From contig CAWDAZ010000005.1 in assembly GCA_963800475.1 (NCBI GenBank), positions 89,998-153,997 of the forward strand: DNA of 64,000 bases, given 5' to 3'. The stretch comes from Palsa-465 sp963800475 (lineage in GTDB: Bacteria > Actinomycetota > Thermoleophilia > Solirubrobacterales > Solirubrobacteraceae). The notes below the pieces were generated by a model that ran no database searches, had not been told where the DNA came from, and saw nothing but the letters and a program-made list of their open reading frames with translations. Shown piece after piece: positions 42,751 to 51,244 of this stretch. How positions within the stretch are numbered: position 1 is the stretch's first letter; each line of letters opens with the position of its first letter. A program made the position numbers and the translations under genes.

Positions 42751-45700
42751 CTACGCGGTGGCGGCGACCCTCGCCACCTGTTCCTCGGCGAGCATCGCCT
42801 CGCCGAGCAGCGCATCGAGCTCGGCATGCAGGCCCGCGCAGTGCCCGACGCGAAACTCCGCTCCGAGCCGCAACTGCCGCGGCCCAATCGATGTGAGCAG
42901 CTCGATCACGACGTCGGCGTCGCCCGGGAATCCCGCCAGCAGCTCCTTCAGGTCACGCAGCGCGGAGGCGGGAAGCACCGACGCATCGAGCCGCAGCCGC
43001 AGCGGCGCCGGCGGCAGCGCCGACTTTGCCGCGGCTTCCTCTGCATCCGCGACCTCCTCGGGGGTCGGGTCGAACGGATCGATCTGCTGGACAACCAGAC
43101 ATGTCCGCTCGCGGTCCTTGTGGTCGACGCGGCCGCGAACGAGCACGATCGAGTCGGTGGCGACGCCGTCTCCAGCGGCGGCGAGCGCCTTGCCGAAGAT
43201 CACGAGCTCGATCGACCCCTCGAGGTCGTCGAGCGTCGCGAACATCATCGGGTCGCCCTTCTTGGTCCTGATCCGCTTGGCCTGGGCGATCATCCCCCCC
43301 ACGGTCACCCACTCGCCGTCGCGGCGCCCGGAAAGCTCCGCGAGCTGGCAATCTGCCCGTGCGCCGAGCGCCGCTCGCACGTCCTTGAGGGGATGCGCGG
43401 AGATGAACAGGCCGAGCGACTCCTTCTCGGCCGCCAGCAGCTCGGAGCGGTCGAACTCGATCATCGGGATCGGCGCATGGCTGACGAGCGGGGCCGACGC
43501 CGCCCCCGAACCGCCGTCTCCGCCGTCGATGTCGAAGATCGAACCCTGGCCGATCAGCGCATCCTGCTGGGCCTTCTGACCGGCGCCCTGCGCCTGCTCG
43601 AGCACGTCGAGCATGCCCTTCCGGGCCGCGCCGGTGGAGCCGAACGCGCCGCACTTGATCAGCGCCTCGATCGCCTTCTTGTTGACCGCGCGGCCGTCGA
43701 CGCGCGAGCAGAAGTCGTACAGGTCGGTGAACGGCGCTACCTCCCGCGCCTTCTTGATCGCCTCGACCGCCGCGTACCCGACGCCCTTGACGGCGTCGAG
43801 CCCGAAGCGGATGTTCCCGTCGACGACCACGAACTCGTGGTCTGATGCGTTCACGTCGGGGGGCAGGATCGAGATCCCCATCTGCTCGGCCTGGGCGACG
43901 AAGAACGGCACCTTGTCCTTGGTGTCCATCACCGAGGAGATCAGCGCCGCCATGTACTCGGCGGGGTAGTTGGCCTTCAGCCACGCGGTCCGATAGGCGA
44001 TCAGCGCGTAGCACGCGGAGTGGGACTTGTTGAAGCTGTAGTCGGCGCTGCGCTCATTGGTCGTCCACAGCTGCTCGGTGACTCGCTCGTTGGTCCCTGA
44101 CCGCCGACACCCCTCGAAGAACTCCGGCTTCAGCTTCGCCATCGCCTCGCGGTTCTTCTTGCCGATCGCCTTGCGCAGGTCGTCCGCCTTGGCGCCGCTG
44201 AAGCCCGCGATCTCCTTGGCGATCTGCATCGCCTGCTCCTGGTAGACGATCACGCCGTTGGTCGACTCGAGGATCGGCCGCAGCCGCTCGTCGGCGTAGG
44301 TGACCGTCTCGGGGTGGTGCTTGGCGCGCGTGTACGCGGGGATGTTCTCCATCGGCCCCGGGCGGTACAGCGCGTTCAGCGCGATCAGGTGCTCGAACTC
44401 CGATGGCCCCAGCTTCTTCAGCGTCTCGCGCATCCCCTCGGACTCGAACTGGAACACCCCGACCGAGTCGCCGCGGGCCATCATCTCGTAGGTCTTCGAG
44501 TCGTCGAGCGAGAGCGCCGTCATATCCGGGCGCTCGCCCGTCGAGCGCTCGATGATGTCGAGCGCGTCCTCGATCACGTCGAGGTTCCGTAGCCCGAGGA
44601 AGTCCATCTTCAGCAGCCCGAGTTGCTCGACCGGCTTCATCGTGAACTGCGTCACGATCCGGAATACCTTCTCGCCGTTCTCGTCGGTCCCCGCGTCGGC
44701 GATCTGCAGCGGCACGATGTCGGTCAGCGGACGGTCCGCGATCACCACCGCGGCGGCGTGGATCGAGGAGTTGCGAACGATCCCCTCGAGCCCCTGCGCG
44801 ACGTCGACGATCTGCCGCGCGATCGGCTCCTTGTCGACCTCGGCGCGCAGCGGCTGGCCGGGCTTCAGGCAATCCTCGAAGCTCGGCGGGCGGCCCATCA
44901 CCGGATCTGGGATCAGCTTCGCGAGCCGGTCGCCGGTGCCGTAGTCGTGGCCGAGCACGCGCGCCGCGTCGCGTGTAGCCGCGCGCGGGAACATCTTGCC
45001 GAACGTGACGATCTGGGCGACGGACTGCTTGCCGTACTTGTCGGTCACGTAGCGGATCACGCGCTCGCGGCCGCGCACCGAGAAGTCGATGTCGATGTCC
45101 GGCATCGACACGCGCTCGGGGTTCAGGAACCGCTCGAACAGCAGCTCGTAGCGCAGCGGATCGACGTCGGTGATCTGCAGGCAGTAGGCGACCAGCGACC
45201 CCGCGGCCGAGCCGCGTCCGGGCCCGACCGCGATCCCGGAGTCCTTGGCGTACTTGACGAAGTCCCACACGATTAGGAAGTAGCCCGCGAAGCCCATCCG
45301 CTCGATCACGTCGAGCTCGTAGTCCGCGCGCTCGACCGCGTCGGCGGGCGGCGGGTCCCCGTAGCGGCCCCGGAGTCCCACCCGGACCAGCTCGCGAAGG
45401 TACTCGCCCTCCGTCTCGCCGTTCGGGGTCGGGTAGCGGGGAATCAGCTGCCGGCCGAGTTCGAGCTCAACGTCACAGCGCTCCGCGATCTCGAGCGTCG
45501 AGGCCAGCGCTTCGGGCCATTCGGCGAACGCCTTCGCCATCTCGTCGCTGGAGCGCAGGTAGAACTCGTTGTTGTCGAACGTGATCTTCGGCTCGGCCAG
45601 CGTCGACTTGGTCTGCACGCACAGCAGTGCCGCGTGGTGGTGGTAGTCCTCGCGACGCAGGTAGTGGACGTCCCCGGTCCCGACCAGCGGCCGTCCCAGC

Positions 45701-46287
45701 TCCCGGGCGATCCGGACGATCCCCTCGTTGGCACGGTCCTGCTCAGCGAGCCCGTTCTTCTGGACCTCGAAGTAGACGTTGTCTGGCCCGAACGCGTCGA
45801 TCAGCTGCTCGGCATGCGCCTTCGCGTCGGCCGGGCGCCCGTCCAGCAGGTGCTGGCAGAAACGGCTCTGGAGGCAGCCGGTGAGCGCGATCACGCCGTC
45901 TGCACTGCCGGCGATCTGCTCGAGATCGACCGACGGCTTGCCGCGCTGGAAGCCCTCGAGGAACCCGGCCGAGGAGAGCTTGACGAGGTTGCGATAGCCG
46001 GTCGGAGTGGCCGCGAGCAGTGTCAGATGGAAGCGGTCGAGCTTGCCTGGCCCCCGCCGGGCGTGGTCGTCGACCACGTACGCCTCGCAGCCGAGAATCG
46101 GCTTCACACCATGCTTGCGGCACGCCGTGAACAGCTCGACCGCGCCGTTCATCACGCCGTGGTCGGTGAGCCCCAGCGCCGGCTGTCCGAACGCCGCCGC
46201 GCGCTCGGCGAGCGCCTCGATCTTGCAGGCGCCGTCGAGCAGCGAGTACTCGGAATGGACGTGGAGATGTGCGCAGCCGGAGCTCAT
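42751..46287 (-). CDS. dnaE: DNA polymerase III alpha subunit DnaE
   Basis: The replicative polymerase subunit, 1178 residues from the ATG at 46287. The N-terminal PHP domain opens HLHVHSEYSLLDGACK and continues with LTDHGVMNG. The polymerase palm has GPGRGSAAGSLVAY and PDIDIDFSVRGRE with the catalytic aspartates, and GFSGAKADDLRKAIGKK and YSFNKSHSACYALIAY are in the fingers. An OB fold is near 1000-1080 (GEWVTVGGMIAQAKRIRTKKG). Normal length and order argue for DnaE1 rather than the mutagenic DnaE2. It stands alone, convergent with zwf. Confidence 0.97.
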   Translation of the reverse strand: MSSGCAHLHVHSEYSLLDGACKIEALAERAAAFGQPALGLTDHGVMNGAVELFTACRKHGVKPILGCEAYVVDDHARRGPGKLDRFHLTLLAATPTGYRNLVKLSSAGFLEGFQRGKPSVDLEQIAGSADGVIALTGCLQSRFCQHLLDGRPADAKAHAEQLIDAFGPDNVYFEVQKNGLAEQDRANEGIVRIARELGRPLVGTGDVHYLRREDYHHHAALLCVQTKSTLAEPKITFDNNEFYLRSSDEMAKAFAEWPEALASTLEIAERCDVELELGRQLIPRYPTPNGETEGEYLRELVRVGLRGRYGDPPPADAVERADYELDVIERMGFAGYFLIVWDFVKYAKDSGIAVGPGRGSAAGSLVAYCLQITDVDPLRYELLFERFLNPERVSMPDIDIDFSVRGRERVIRYVTDKYGKQSVAQIVTFGKMFPRAATRDAARVLGHDYGTGDRLAKLIPDPVMGRPPSFEDCLKPGQPLRAEVDKEPIARQIVDVAQGLEGIVRNSSIHAAAVVIADRPLTDIVPLQIADAGTDENGEKVFRIVTQFTMKPVEQLGLLKMDFLGLRNLDVIEDALDIIERSTGERPDMTALSLDDSKTYEMMARGDSVGVFQFESEGMRETLKKLGPSEFEHLIALNALYRPGPMENIPAYTRAKHHPETVTYADERLRPILESTNGVIVYQEQAMQIAKEIAGFSGAKADDLRKAIGKKNREAMAKLKPEFFEGCRRSGTNERVTEQLWTTNERSADYSFNKSHSACYALIAYRTAWLKANYPAEYMAALISSVMDTKDKVPFFVAQAEQMGISILPPDVNASDHEFVVVDGNIRFGLDAVKGVGYAAVEAIKKAREVAPFTDLYDFCSRVDGRAVNKKAIEALIKCGAFGSTGAARKGMLDVLEQAQGAGQKAQQDALIGQGSIFDIDGGDGGSGAASAPLVSHAPIPMIEFDRSELLAAEKESLGLFISAHPLKDVRAALGARADCQLAELSGRRDGEWVTVGGMIAQAKRIRTKKGDPMMFATLDDLEGSIELVIFGKALAAAGDGVATDSIVLVRGRVDHKDRERTCLVVQQIDPFDPTPEEVADAEEAAAKSALPPAPLRLRLDASVLPASALRDLKELLAGFPGDADVVIELLTSIGPRQLRLGAEFRVGHCAGLHAELDALLGEAMLAEEQVARVAATA

Positions 46288-46410
46288 CGACGGGTGTCCG
46301 AGGATAGGTGTCGCGGCGGACGATTTCCGGCTCCGAGATCCGTTTCGGCGGGAATTTCCGGCCGTTGCGATCAGCGGGCGCCGGACGCGTCGGCAAACCG
46401 GCAGGATCCG

Positions 46411-46416
46411 GATAAT
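46411..46416 (+). promoter_or_regulatory. -10 element of a leaderless transcript
   Basis: GATAAT followed by six bases and the ATG at 46423. No Shine-Dalgarno is present. The arrangement equals that of marR at 21258. Confidence 0.5.
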
Positions 46417-46422
46417 GGGGTG

Positions 46423-46749
46423 ATGCGCGTCCCTACCTCGCTCCTGGCCGCCGCTGGCCTGATCGCCGGCTACGGCGCCGCGGTTGCGTCTGGCTCCCGG
46501 CCGCTGGGCGGGGTCGTGCTGCTGCTGTTCGCCGTCCCCTGCGTGGCGATCTGGGCACGTCGCCACGGCCCGTCCGTGACGGCGACGCTGACGGTGATCG
46601 GGATCGGAGCGTTCGCGCTATCGCACGCACTCGGGGTGCTGATCGGCGCCTGGCCGGCGGTGCTGGTCACGGCCGCCGGGACGGCCGCCGTGTACTGGAG
46701 GCTGTCGGACTCGCGGACGCCGGGCGAGCCGTCTCGGGCGCTGGTCTGA
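46423..46749 (+). CDS. Small integral membrane protein of unknown function
   Basis: A 108-residue protein with three or four predicted membrane helices: LLAAAGLIAGYGAAVA, GGVVLLLFAVPCVAIWA, VTATLTVIGIGAFALSHALGVLIGA and AVLVTAAGTAAVYW. I do not recognise a named family. It is divergent from dnaE and convergent with the VOC gene. A leaderless-type -10 supports the start. Confidence 0.7.
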   Translation: MRVPTSLLAAAGLIAGYGAAVASGSRPLGGVVLLLFAVPCVAIWARRHGPSVTATLTVIGIGAFALSHALGVLIGAWPAVLVTAAGTAAVYWRLSDSRTPGEPSRALV

Positions 46750-46816
46750 GCCGTCCGCCCCGCGATGCCGGCCGGCCCGGACGCCGGCGCGGCGCCCGAG
46801 CCGGCTCGCAAACGGC

Positions 46817-47212
46817 TCAGCCGACGACCATCAGCGAGTTGCCCTCGGGGTCGCGCAGCCAGAACATCGGCGGGACCGGATCGCCCATCCGGCTGATCTC
46901 GGCGTCCACGTCGACGCCGGCCGCCTTCAGCTGGGAGTGATAGCCCTCGATGTCGGCCGAGTACAGGCTGATGCCCGTCTCGCGGTTGCCGCTCTCGGGC
47001 TTGTGCGGCGGCGGCGGGGCCAGCGCGATCGTCGTCTCGGCGCCGGCCGGGCCGACCTCGACCCAGCGGTACTGGCCGCCGAACGGGAGGTCGATCCGCT
47101 TCTCGAATCCGAGCTTCCCGACGTAGAAGTCGATCTGGGCGTCGACATCGGCGACGGGGACGATCACGGTCGCGACCTTCTCGACTGCGGCGCTGGTGTT
47201 GGTGGTGCTCAC
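46817..47212 (-). CDS. VOC superfamily protein (glyoxalase/bleomycin resistance/dioxygenase fold)
   Basis: A 131-residue protein with paired beta-alpha-beta units: VATVIVPVADVDAQIDFYVGKLGFEKRID, a glycine-rich middle and DPVPPMFWLRDPEGNSLMVVG. It has a strong ribosome site (AGGAGGA) before a GTG start. The small domain suggests a lyase, a binding protein for toxic compounds or an oxygenase; the function is not deducible. Confidence 0.88.
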   Translation of the reverse strand: MSTTNTSAAVEKVATVIVPVADVDAQIDFYVGKLGFEKRIDLPFGGQYRWVEVGPAGAETTIALAPPPPHKPESGNRETGISLYSADIEGYHSQLKAAGVDVDAEISRMGDPVPPMFWLRDPEGNSLMVVG

Positions 47213-47301
47213 GAGTTCCTCCTGGTGGTTTGGGGTCTCACCGGATCAGACCGGAGTGGCGCCCGAAACTCATCGCCGCCCGACGGGGGCACTTCCGACA
47301 A

Positions 47302-47419
47302 CCCCTATAACGTCGATCAGCGCCCGGTGCCGGAATCGCTCGTCGACGTTACGGGGGCTATAGCACCGATAACGCGACACGTAGCTTAAGCCCGCAGCCT
47401 CCGATCGACCTTATGGGGG
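47302..47419. repeat. Three copies of a 15-bp motif CCCCNNTAASGTCGA
   Basis: Copies are at 47302-47316 (plus), 47343-47357 (minus) and 47405-47419 (minus) in the 239-bp gap upstream of the VOC gene. Spacing inside the motif is constant and only one core base varies (C or G). The first two copies face each other. This looks like a binding-site cluster. Confidence 0.55.
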
Positions 47420-47451
47420 TTCAGGCTGGCCGAGGCCCATCGCCCCACCCC

Positions 47452-47670
47452 TCACCCCCGCGGTTGCCAGACGCTTCGGTTCCCCTGACCGCCACGACCG
47501 GCAGTAGCCCCTCCTCCCGAGCCGCGCCGCGAAACGACACCGATCCCAACTCCGACGGCCACGCCGGCGACCCCTGCGATCGCGAGATTGCGCCGCGCGT
47601 GCGGGAACTGTTGGCGGAAGTAGCCGCGCAGGACGGTCCAGACGATCCGCCCGAGCAGCTCGTAGAACAT
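47452..47670 (-). CDS. Small membrane protein, conserved hypothetical
   Basis: A 72-residue protein opening MFYELLGRIVWTVLRGYFRQQ, a pattern I know from short actinobacterial proteins of unknown role, then a glycine/valine-rich helix (IAGVAGVAVGVGIGVV) and a disordered Gly/Arg tail. It lies nine bases after argG in the same direction, so it is probably cotranscribed. Confidence 0.65.
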   Translation of the reverse strand: MFYELLGRIVWTVLRGYFRQQFPHARRNLAIAGVAGVAVGVGIGVVSRRGSGGGATAGRGGQGNRSVWQPRG

Positions 47671-47679
47671 CGCCAGACC

Positions 47680-48960
47680 CTAGCCCTCGTCCCCGTGCCG
47701 GACCCGCCAGGCCATCCGCGACTGCAGCGACCAGAGCTCGATGAACCCGGGTGAGGCGTCCTGCGAGAACAGCCCGCCCGACTCGGAGAACCCGGCGAGC
47801 TGCCGGTCGTACACGGCGTTGGGCGACTCGCGTGTCACGACCCGCGCCGACCCCTTGTAGAGCTTGATCCCGATCTTGCCGGTGACCTGTCGGTTGGCGG
47901 CGTCCATGTATGCGTCGAGGTCCTCCCGGAGCGGCTCCAGCCACAGGCCCGCGTACACGAGGTAGGCCCAGCGCTGGTCGAGGATCGGCTTGAGCTGGTT
48001 CTGGTGGATCGTCCCGACGAGCTTTTCGAGCTCCTGATGTGCGAGCAGCAGGATCGTCGCGGCCGGCGCTTCGTAGATGTCGCGGACCTTCAGGCCGACG
48101 ATCCGGTCTTCGATGTGGTCGATGATCCCGACCCCGTGCCGCGCCCCCGCCTCGCCGGCGCGCTCGATCAGCTCGACGAGTCCGAGCCGCTCGCCGTTCA
48201 GCGCGACCGGAACGCCGTGCTCGAACTCGACGATCACCGTCTCCGGCTCGTCCGGGGCTTCCTCGGGGCGGGTCACGAGCTGGAACACGTCGTCGTCGGG
48301 AGCGTGATCAAGCTCCTCGATCCAGCGCCCCTCGCTCGAGCGTCCCCACAGGTTGTCGTCGATTGAGTAAGGGACGATCTCGGTGCCGCCCTTGACGGGA
48401 ATCCCGTGCTCGCGCGCATATGCGATCTCCTCCTCGCGACCCATCCGCCACGAGCGCACCGGTGCGATCACCTTCAGCTCGGGGGCGAGCGTCGCGATCG
48501 TCGCCTCGATCCGCACCTGGTCGTTGCCCTTCCCGGTGCATCCGTGGGCGATCGTGTCGCACCCGGCAGCCCGCGCCTGCTCGACCGCGAGCCTCGCGAT
48601 CAGCGGGCGTCCGAGCGCGGTGAACAGCGGGTAGCCGAGCCCGTAGATCGCGTTCGCCCTGATCGCCGGCACGACGTAGTCGCGCGCGAACTGCTCGCGC
48701 GCGTCGATCAGGTGCGAGTCGACGGCGCCGAGGTCGCGGGCCTTGCCGCGCACCACCCCGAAGTCCTCGCCGGGCTGGCCGAGGTCGACCGTCAGCGTCA
48801 CGACCTCGGCGCCGTAGCGCTCCTGAATCCACTTCAGCATCACGCTCGTGTCGAGCCCGCCGCTGTACAGCAGCAGCACCCGGCGCACGTCGGCGGGATC
48901 GGCTTCGTAGGAGGCGGTCCGGATCGCTCCGGGCGAGGATTGGGAGTCGGCGTCTGTCAT
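47680..48960 (-). CDS. argG: Argininosuccinate synthase
   Basis: An ATP-dependent enzyme of 426 residues joining citrulline and aspartate. The nucleotide loop is LLYSGGLDTSVMLKW, followed by HGCTGKGNDQVR and SIDDNLWGRSSEG. The start overlaps the parA stop by ATGA. A C-terminal segment of about 30 residues (SGGLFSQDASPGFIELWSLQSRM) is longer than in the short bacterial forms. No argH follows; instead a small membrane protein gene ends the group. Confidence 0.97.
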   Translation of the reverse strand: MTDADSQSSPGAIRTASYEADPADVRRVLLLYSGGLDTSVMLKWIQERYGAEVVTLTVDLGQPGEDFGVVRGKARDLGAVDSHLIDAREQFARDYVVPAIRANAIYGLGYPLFTALGRPLIARLAVEQARAAGCDTIAHGCTGKGNDQVRIEATIATLAPELKVIAPVRSWRMGREEEIAYAREHGIPVKGGTEIVPYSIDDNLWGRSSEGRWIEELDHAPDDDVFQLVTRPEEAPDEPETVIVEFEHGVPVALNGERLGLVELIERAGEAGARHGVGIIDHIEDRIVGLKVRDIYEAPAATILLLAHQELEKLVGTIHQNQLKPILDQRWAYLVYAGLWLEPLREDLDAYMDAANRQVTGKIGIKLYKGSARVVTRESPNAVYDRQLAGFSESGGLFSQDASPGFIELWSLQSRMAWRVRHGDEG

Positions 48961-49712
48961 CGCGGCCGCGAAGCGTATTGGGCGAGCCGCGCGCGCACGT
49001 CCTCCCACAGCGCCCGGTACGCGCCCGCGGCGCGCCCGTTCGGCGCAAAGTCATTGAGCACCGTGCGCTCGACCCCCATCCGCTCGACCTCGGCGGAGGC
49101 CGGGATCGCCGCCTCGAGCACGCTCGCGTGCTCCGCCCTGAGGCGGTCCATCACCTCGCGATGCAATCGCTTGCGCCCGTCGACCATCGAGAAGAACGCG
49201 AGCACCCGCGGGGATCCGTTGACGATCGCCTCGAGCTGGTCGAGCGTGCGTGAAGAGAGCGTCGCCGGGATGATCGGAACCAGCAGCGCGTCGGCGGCTT
49301 CGAACACGCTTTCGGAGACCAGCGAGATGCTGGGCGGGCAGTCGAGGAACACGTAGTCGTAGTCGCCGCGCAGCGGCTCGAGTACCTTCGCGAGCCGCCG
49401 GGTGGGCCGCTTGAAGCGCTTCAGCACGAGGTCCATGTGCCGATAGGAGAAGTCGGCCGGTAGCAGGTCGAGGCCGTCGTGGTCGGTGCCCTTGATCAAC
49501 CGGTGGACGTCGGTCCTCAGCCGTACCAGCCTGCGCCCGCCGCCCTTCACCTTGGGCCGGACGCGGAACAGGTACGTGGAGGCGCCCTGCGGGTCCAGAT
49601 CCCACAGCAGCGTCCGCGCGCCCTCACTGCTCGCGAGGTACGCAAGGTTGACGGCGGCCGAGGTCTTCCCCACGCCACCCTTGATGTTGTAGGTGGCGAG
49701 GACCGTGGTCAC
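48957..49712 (-). CDS. ParA/MinD-family ATPase, orphan, coupled to a CHAD protein
   Basis: A 251-residue deviant Walker-A ATPase. The P-loop is NIKGGVGKTSAAVNLA with the signature Lys at 11 and Lys16, WDLDPQGA is switch I, and FLDCPPSISLVSE is Walker B/switch II. A basic patch (RVRPKVKGGGRRLVRLR) and ALLVPIIPATLSSRTLDQLE are as in plasmid and cargo-positioning ParA proteins that bind nonspecific DNA. No parB or parS is visible, so chromosome segregation is unlikely. It is coupled by ATGA to the CHAD protein upstream and to argG downstream. Confidence 0.9.
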   Translation of the reverse strand: MTTVLATYNIKGGVGKTSAAVNLAYLASSEGARTLLWDLDPQGASTYLFRVRPKVKGGGRRLVRLRTDVHRLIKGTDHDGLDLLPADFSYRHMDLVLKRFKRPTRRLAKVLEPLRGDYDYVFLDCPPSISLVSESVFEAADALLVPIIPATLSSRTLDQLEAIVNGSPRVLAFFSMVDGRKRLHREVMDRLRAEHASVLEAAIPASAEVERMGVERTVLNDFAPNGRAAGAYRALWEDVRARLAQYASRPR

Positions 49713-51244
49713 CGAAACGTCTCCTTGACCAGTTTGCGCTGCCGCTTGGACGCGAACTTCGCAAAGCTGGTCCCGAACTGCTCCCGCGCCGCGAGCTGGT
49801 CCGCCTCGAGCCGCTCGACGAGCACTCCCATCGCCATCAGCGCGGCCGACCCCTCCGCGGCGGCGACAACGGCCTCACCGAGCGACCGCAGCATCGCCGC
49901 CTGCACCTCCCGGTCCTGGTGGCGGCCGAGCACGTCCTGGAGCGCCTTGAGCGACCTGATCATAGGCTTGACGACCTCCGCGCCGAACAGCGGCGCGCCG
50001 AACAGCTCGAGCAGGTAGCGGAGCTCCTTGCCCTGCTTGCGCAGCTCGTGGTACTCGGCCGGGGGGCTGTCGGGGCCGATCGCGTTCCCCATCCGCACCA
50101 TCCGCGTGTACACCTTCGCGATCCGCGCGCCGGCCAGCTCGCCGATCGGTCGTTCGGCCTCGGGGCCGGCGGCGGCCCCGCGCGGGTCGGCTGCGAGCCG
50201 GTCGAGGAACGTCGACCAGTCCGATAGCAGCCCGGACGTCCGCCCGGAGCGCAGCGCGCGCACGGTCCTGCGCCGCGCGGCGGCTCGGCGGCTCGCGAGC
50301 ACCGCCTCGAGCGCTTTTAGGTCCGAGCGGATCTGCTCGGGGACCAGCGCGCGCATCTCGTCGAACTCGAGCAGATAGACGTCCAGGTCGCGCGCGTCGC
50401 TCGTGGCCTGCTGGAGCCAGCGGAAGCCGGCGCGGAACCGCGACAGCGCGTCGGCCTCGAACACGTGACGGAGCTCGCGCTGCACCGCGCGCGTCCTACG
50501 CACGGACACGCGGAGGTCGTGCAGAAACTCGGAGTCGAGATCCGCCACCGCGCCGGGGATGTTCGCCTCGGTCACCGCCAGCAGCGCCTTGAGAACCGAT
50601 GCGGCCGCGGCGGCGGCCGCATCGTCGTCGTTGAGCGGGACGTTGACCTTCGACGGGATTCCGCCGGGCCGCGCCCCCGACGTGGCGACCGCCTCGTCCA
50701 CCAGCGTCACGGCGGACGGCTCGAGCCCCAGCTCGCTCGTCAGCGTACGGCCGACATGGCGGAGCTCCTTGTCGTAGCCGCGCACCGAGACGACGTGGAT
50801 GCGGGGGCGCAGCCGCCGCCGCCCGAGCGCCGGCTGTTGCAGACGCATCCGCACAACGGTCTTGCGCTCGGAGTCGAGCACGTCGAGCAACCGCTCCCGA
50901 TTGCGGATCTCGACCAGCGGCAGCAGCGCCCGCTCGCCGAGCGGCTTCGAAAGGGAGGCGCGCAGCGCGCCTTCGGGCAGCTCACCGGCGAGCAGCGGCC
51001 TGCCGGGCTTGGACAGCTCCGCGCGTGCGAGCGCCCGGTCGCTGGCCAGCTCCCGCACGGCCAGCCACCCGTCCTCCCAGACCGCGACCAGGCCCGCCTC
51101 GTGCAGCCGGCCGTCGAACGTGTCGTAGTAGGCGCGCTCTGCGACCGACGTGCGCCCGTCCCGGATCTCCAGCAGCTCCTCTACGGCCCTGCCGACGTCC
51201 GCCAGCGTCATCCCCTCGGGCAGCAGGTAGTCGCTCGAACTCAC
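49709..51244 (-). CDS. CYTH-like and CHAD domain protein (polyphosphate-binding type)
   Basis: A 511-residue protein from a GTG overlapping argD by GTGA. Residues 10-210 resemble a degenerate CYTH triphosphatase domain; the ExExK motif is not recognisable, so catalysis is doubtful. Residues 230-500 are a CHAD domain with its conserved basic helices: FLHDLRVSVRRTRAVQRELRHVF, SDARDLDVYLLEFD, YHELRKQGKELRYLLELFG and LKALQDVLGRHQDREV. CHAD domains are known to bind polyphosphate and to go to polyphosphate granules. The next gene is a ParA ATPase overlapping it by four bases, which suggests a shared role. Confidence 0.85.
   Translation of the reverse strand: MSSSDYLLPEGMTLADVGRAVEELLEIRDGRTSVAERAYYDTFDGRLHEAGLVAVWEDGWLAVRELASDRALARAELSKPGRPLLAGELPEGALRASLSKPLGERALLPLVEIRNRERLLDVLDSERKTVVRMRLQQPALGRRRLRPRIHVVSVRGYDKELRHVGRTLTSELGLEPSAVTLVDEAVATSGARPGGIPSKVNVPLNDDDAAAAAAASVLKALLAVTEANIPGAVADLDSEFLHDLRVSVRRTRAVQRELRHVFEADALSRFRAGFRWLQQATSDARDLDVYLLEFDEMRALVPEQIRSDLKALEAVLASRRAAARRRTVRALRSGRTSGLLSDWSTFLDRLAADPRGAAAGPEAERPIGELAGARIAKVYTRMVRMGNAIGPDSPPAEYHELRKQGKELRYLLELFGAPLFGAEVVKPMIRSLKALQDVLGRHQDREVQAAMLRSLGEAVVAAAEGSAALMAMGVLVERLEADQLAAREQFGTSFAKFASKRQRKLVKETFR

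Noticed and set aside
46288..46566. N-terminal extension of DnaE to 1271 residues
   Set aside because: The extra 93 residues are Arg/Gly-rich without similarity and would overlap the small membrane protein gene; HLHVHSEYSLLDG follows the ATG at 46287 directly.
46746..46820. 9-bp inverted repeat CTGAGCCGT/ACGGCTCAG between convergent genes
   Set aside because: The 57-base separation makes a functional terminator stem unlikely; no T-run is present.
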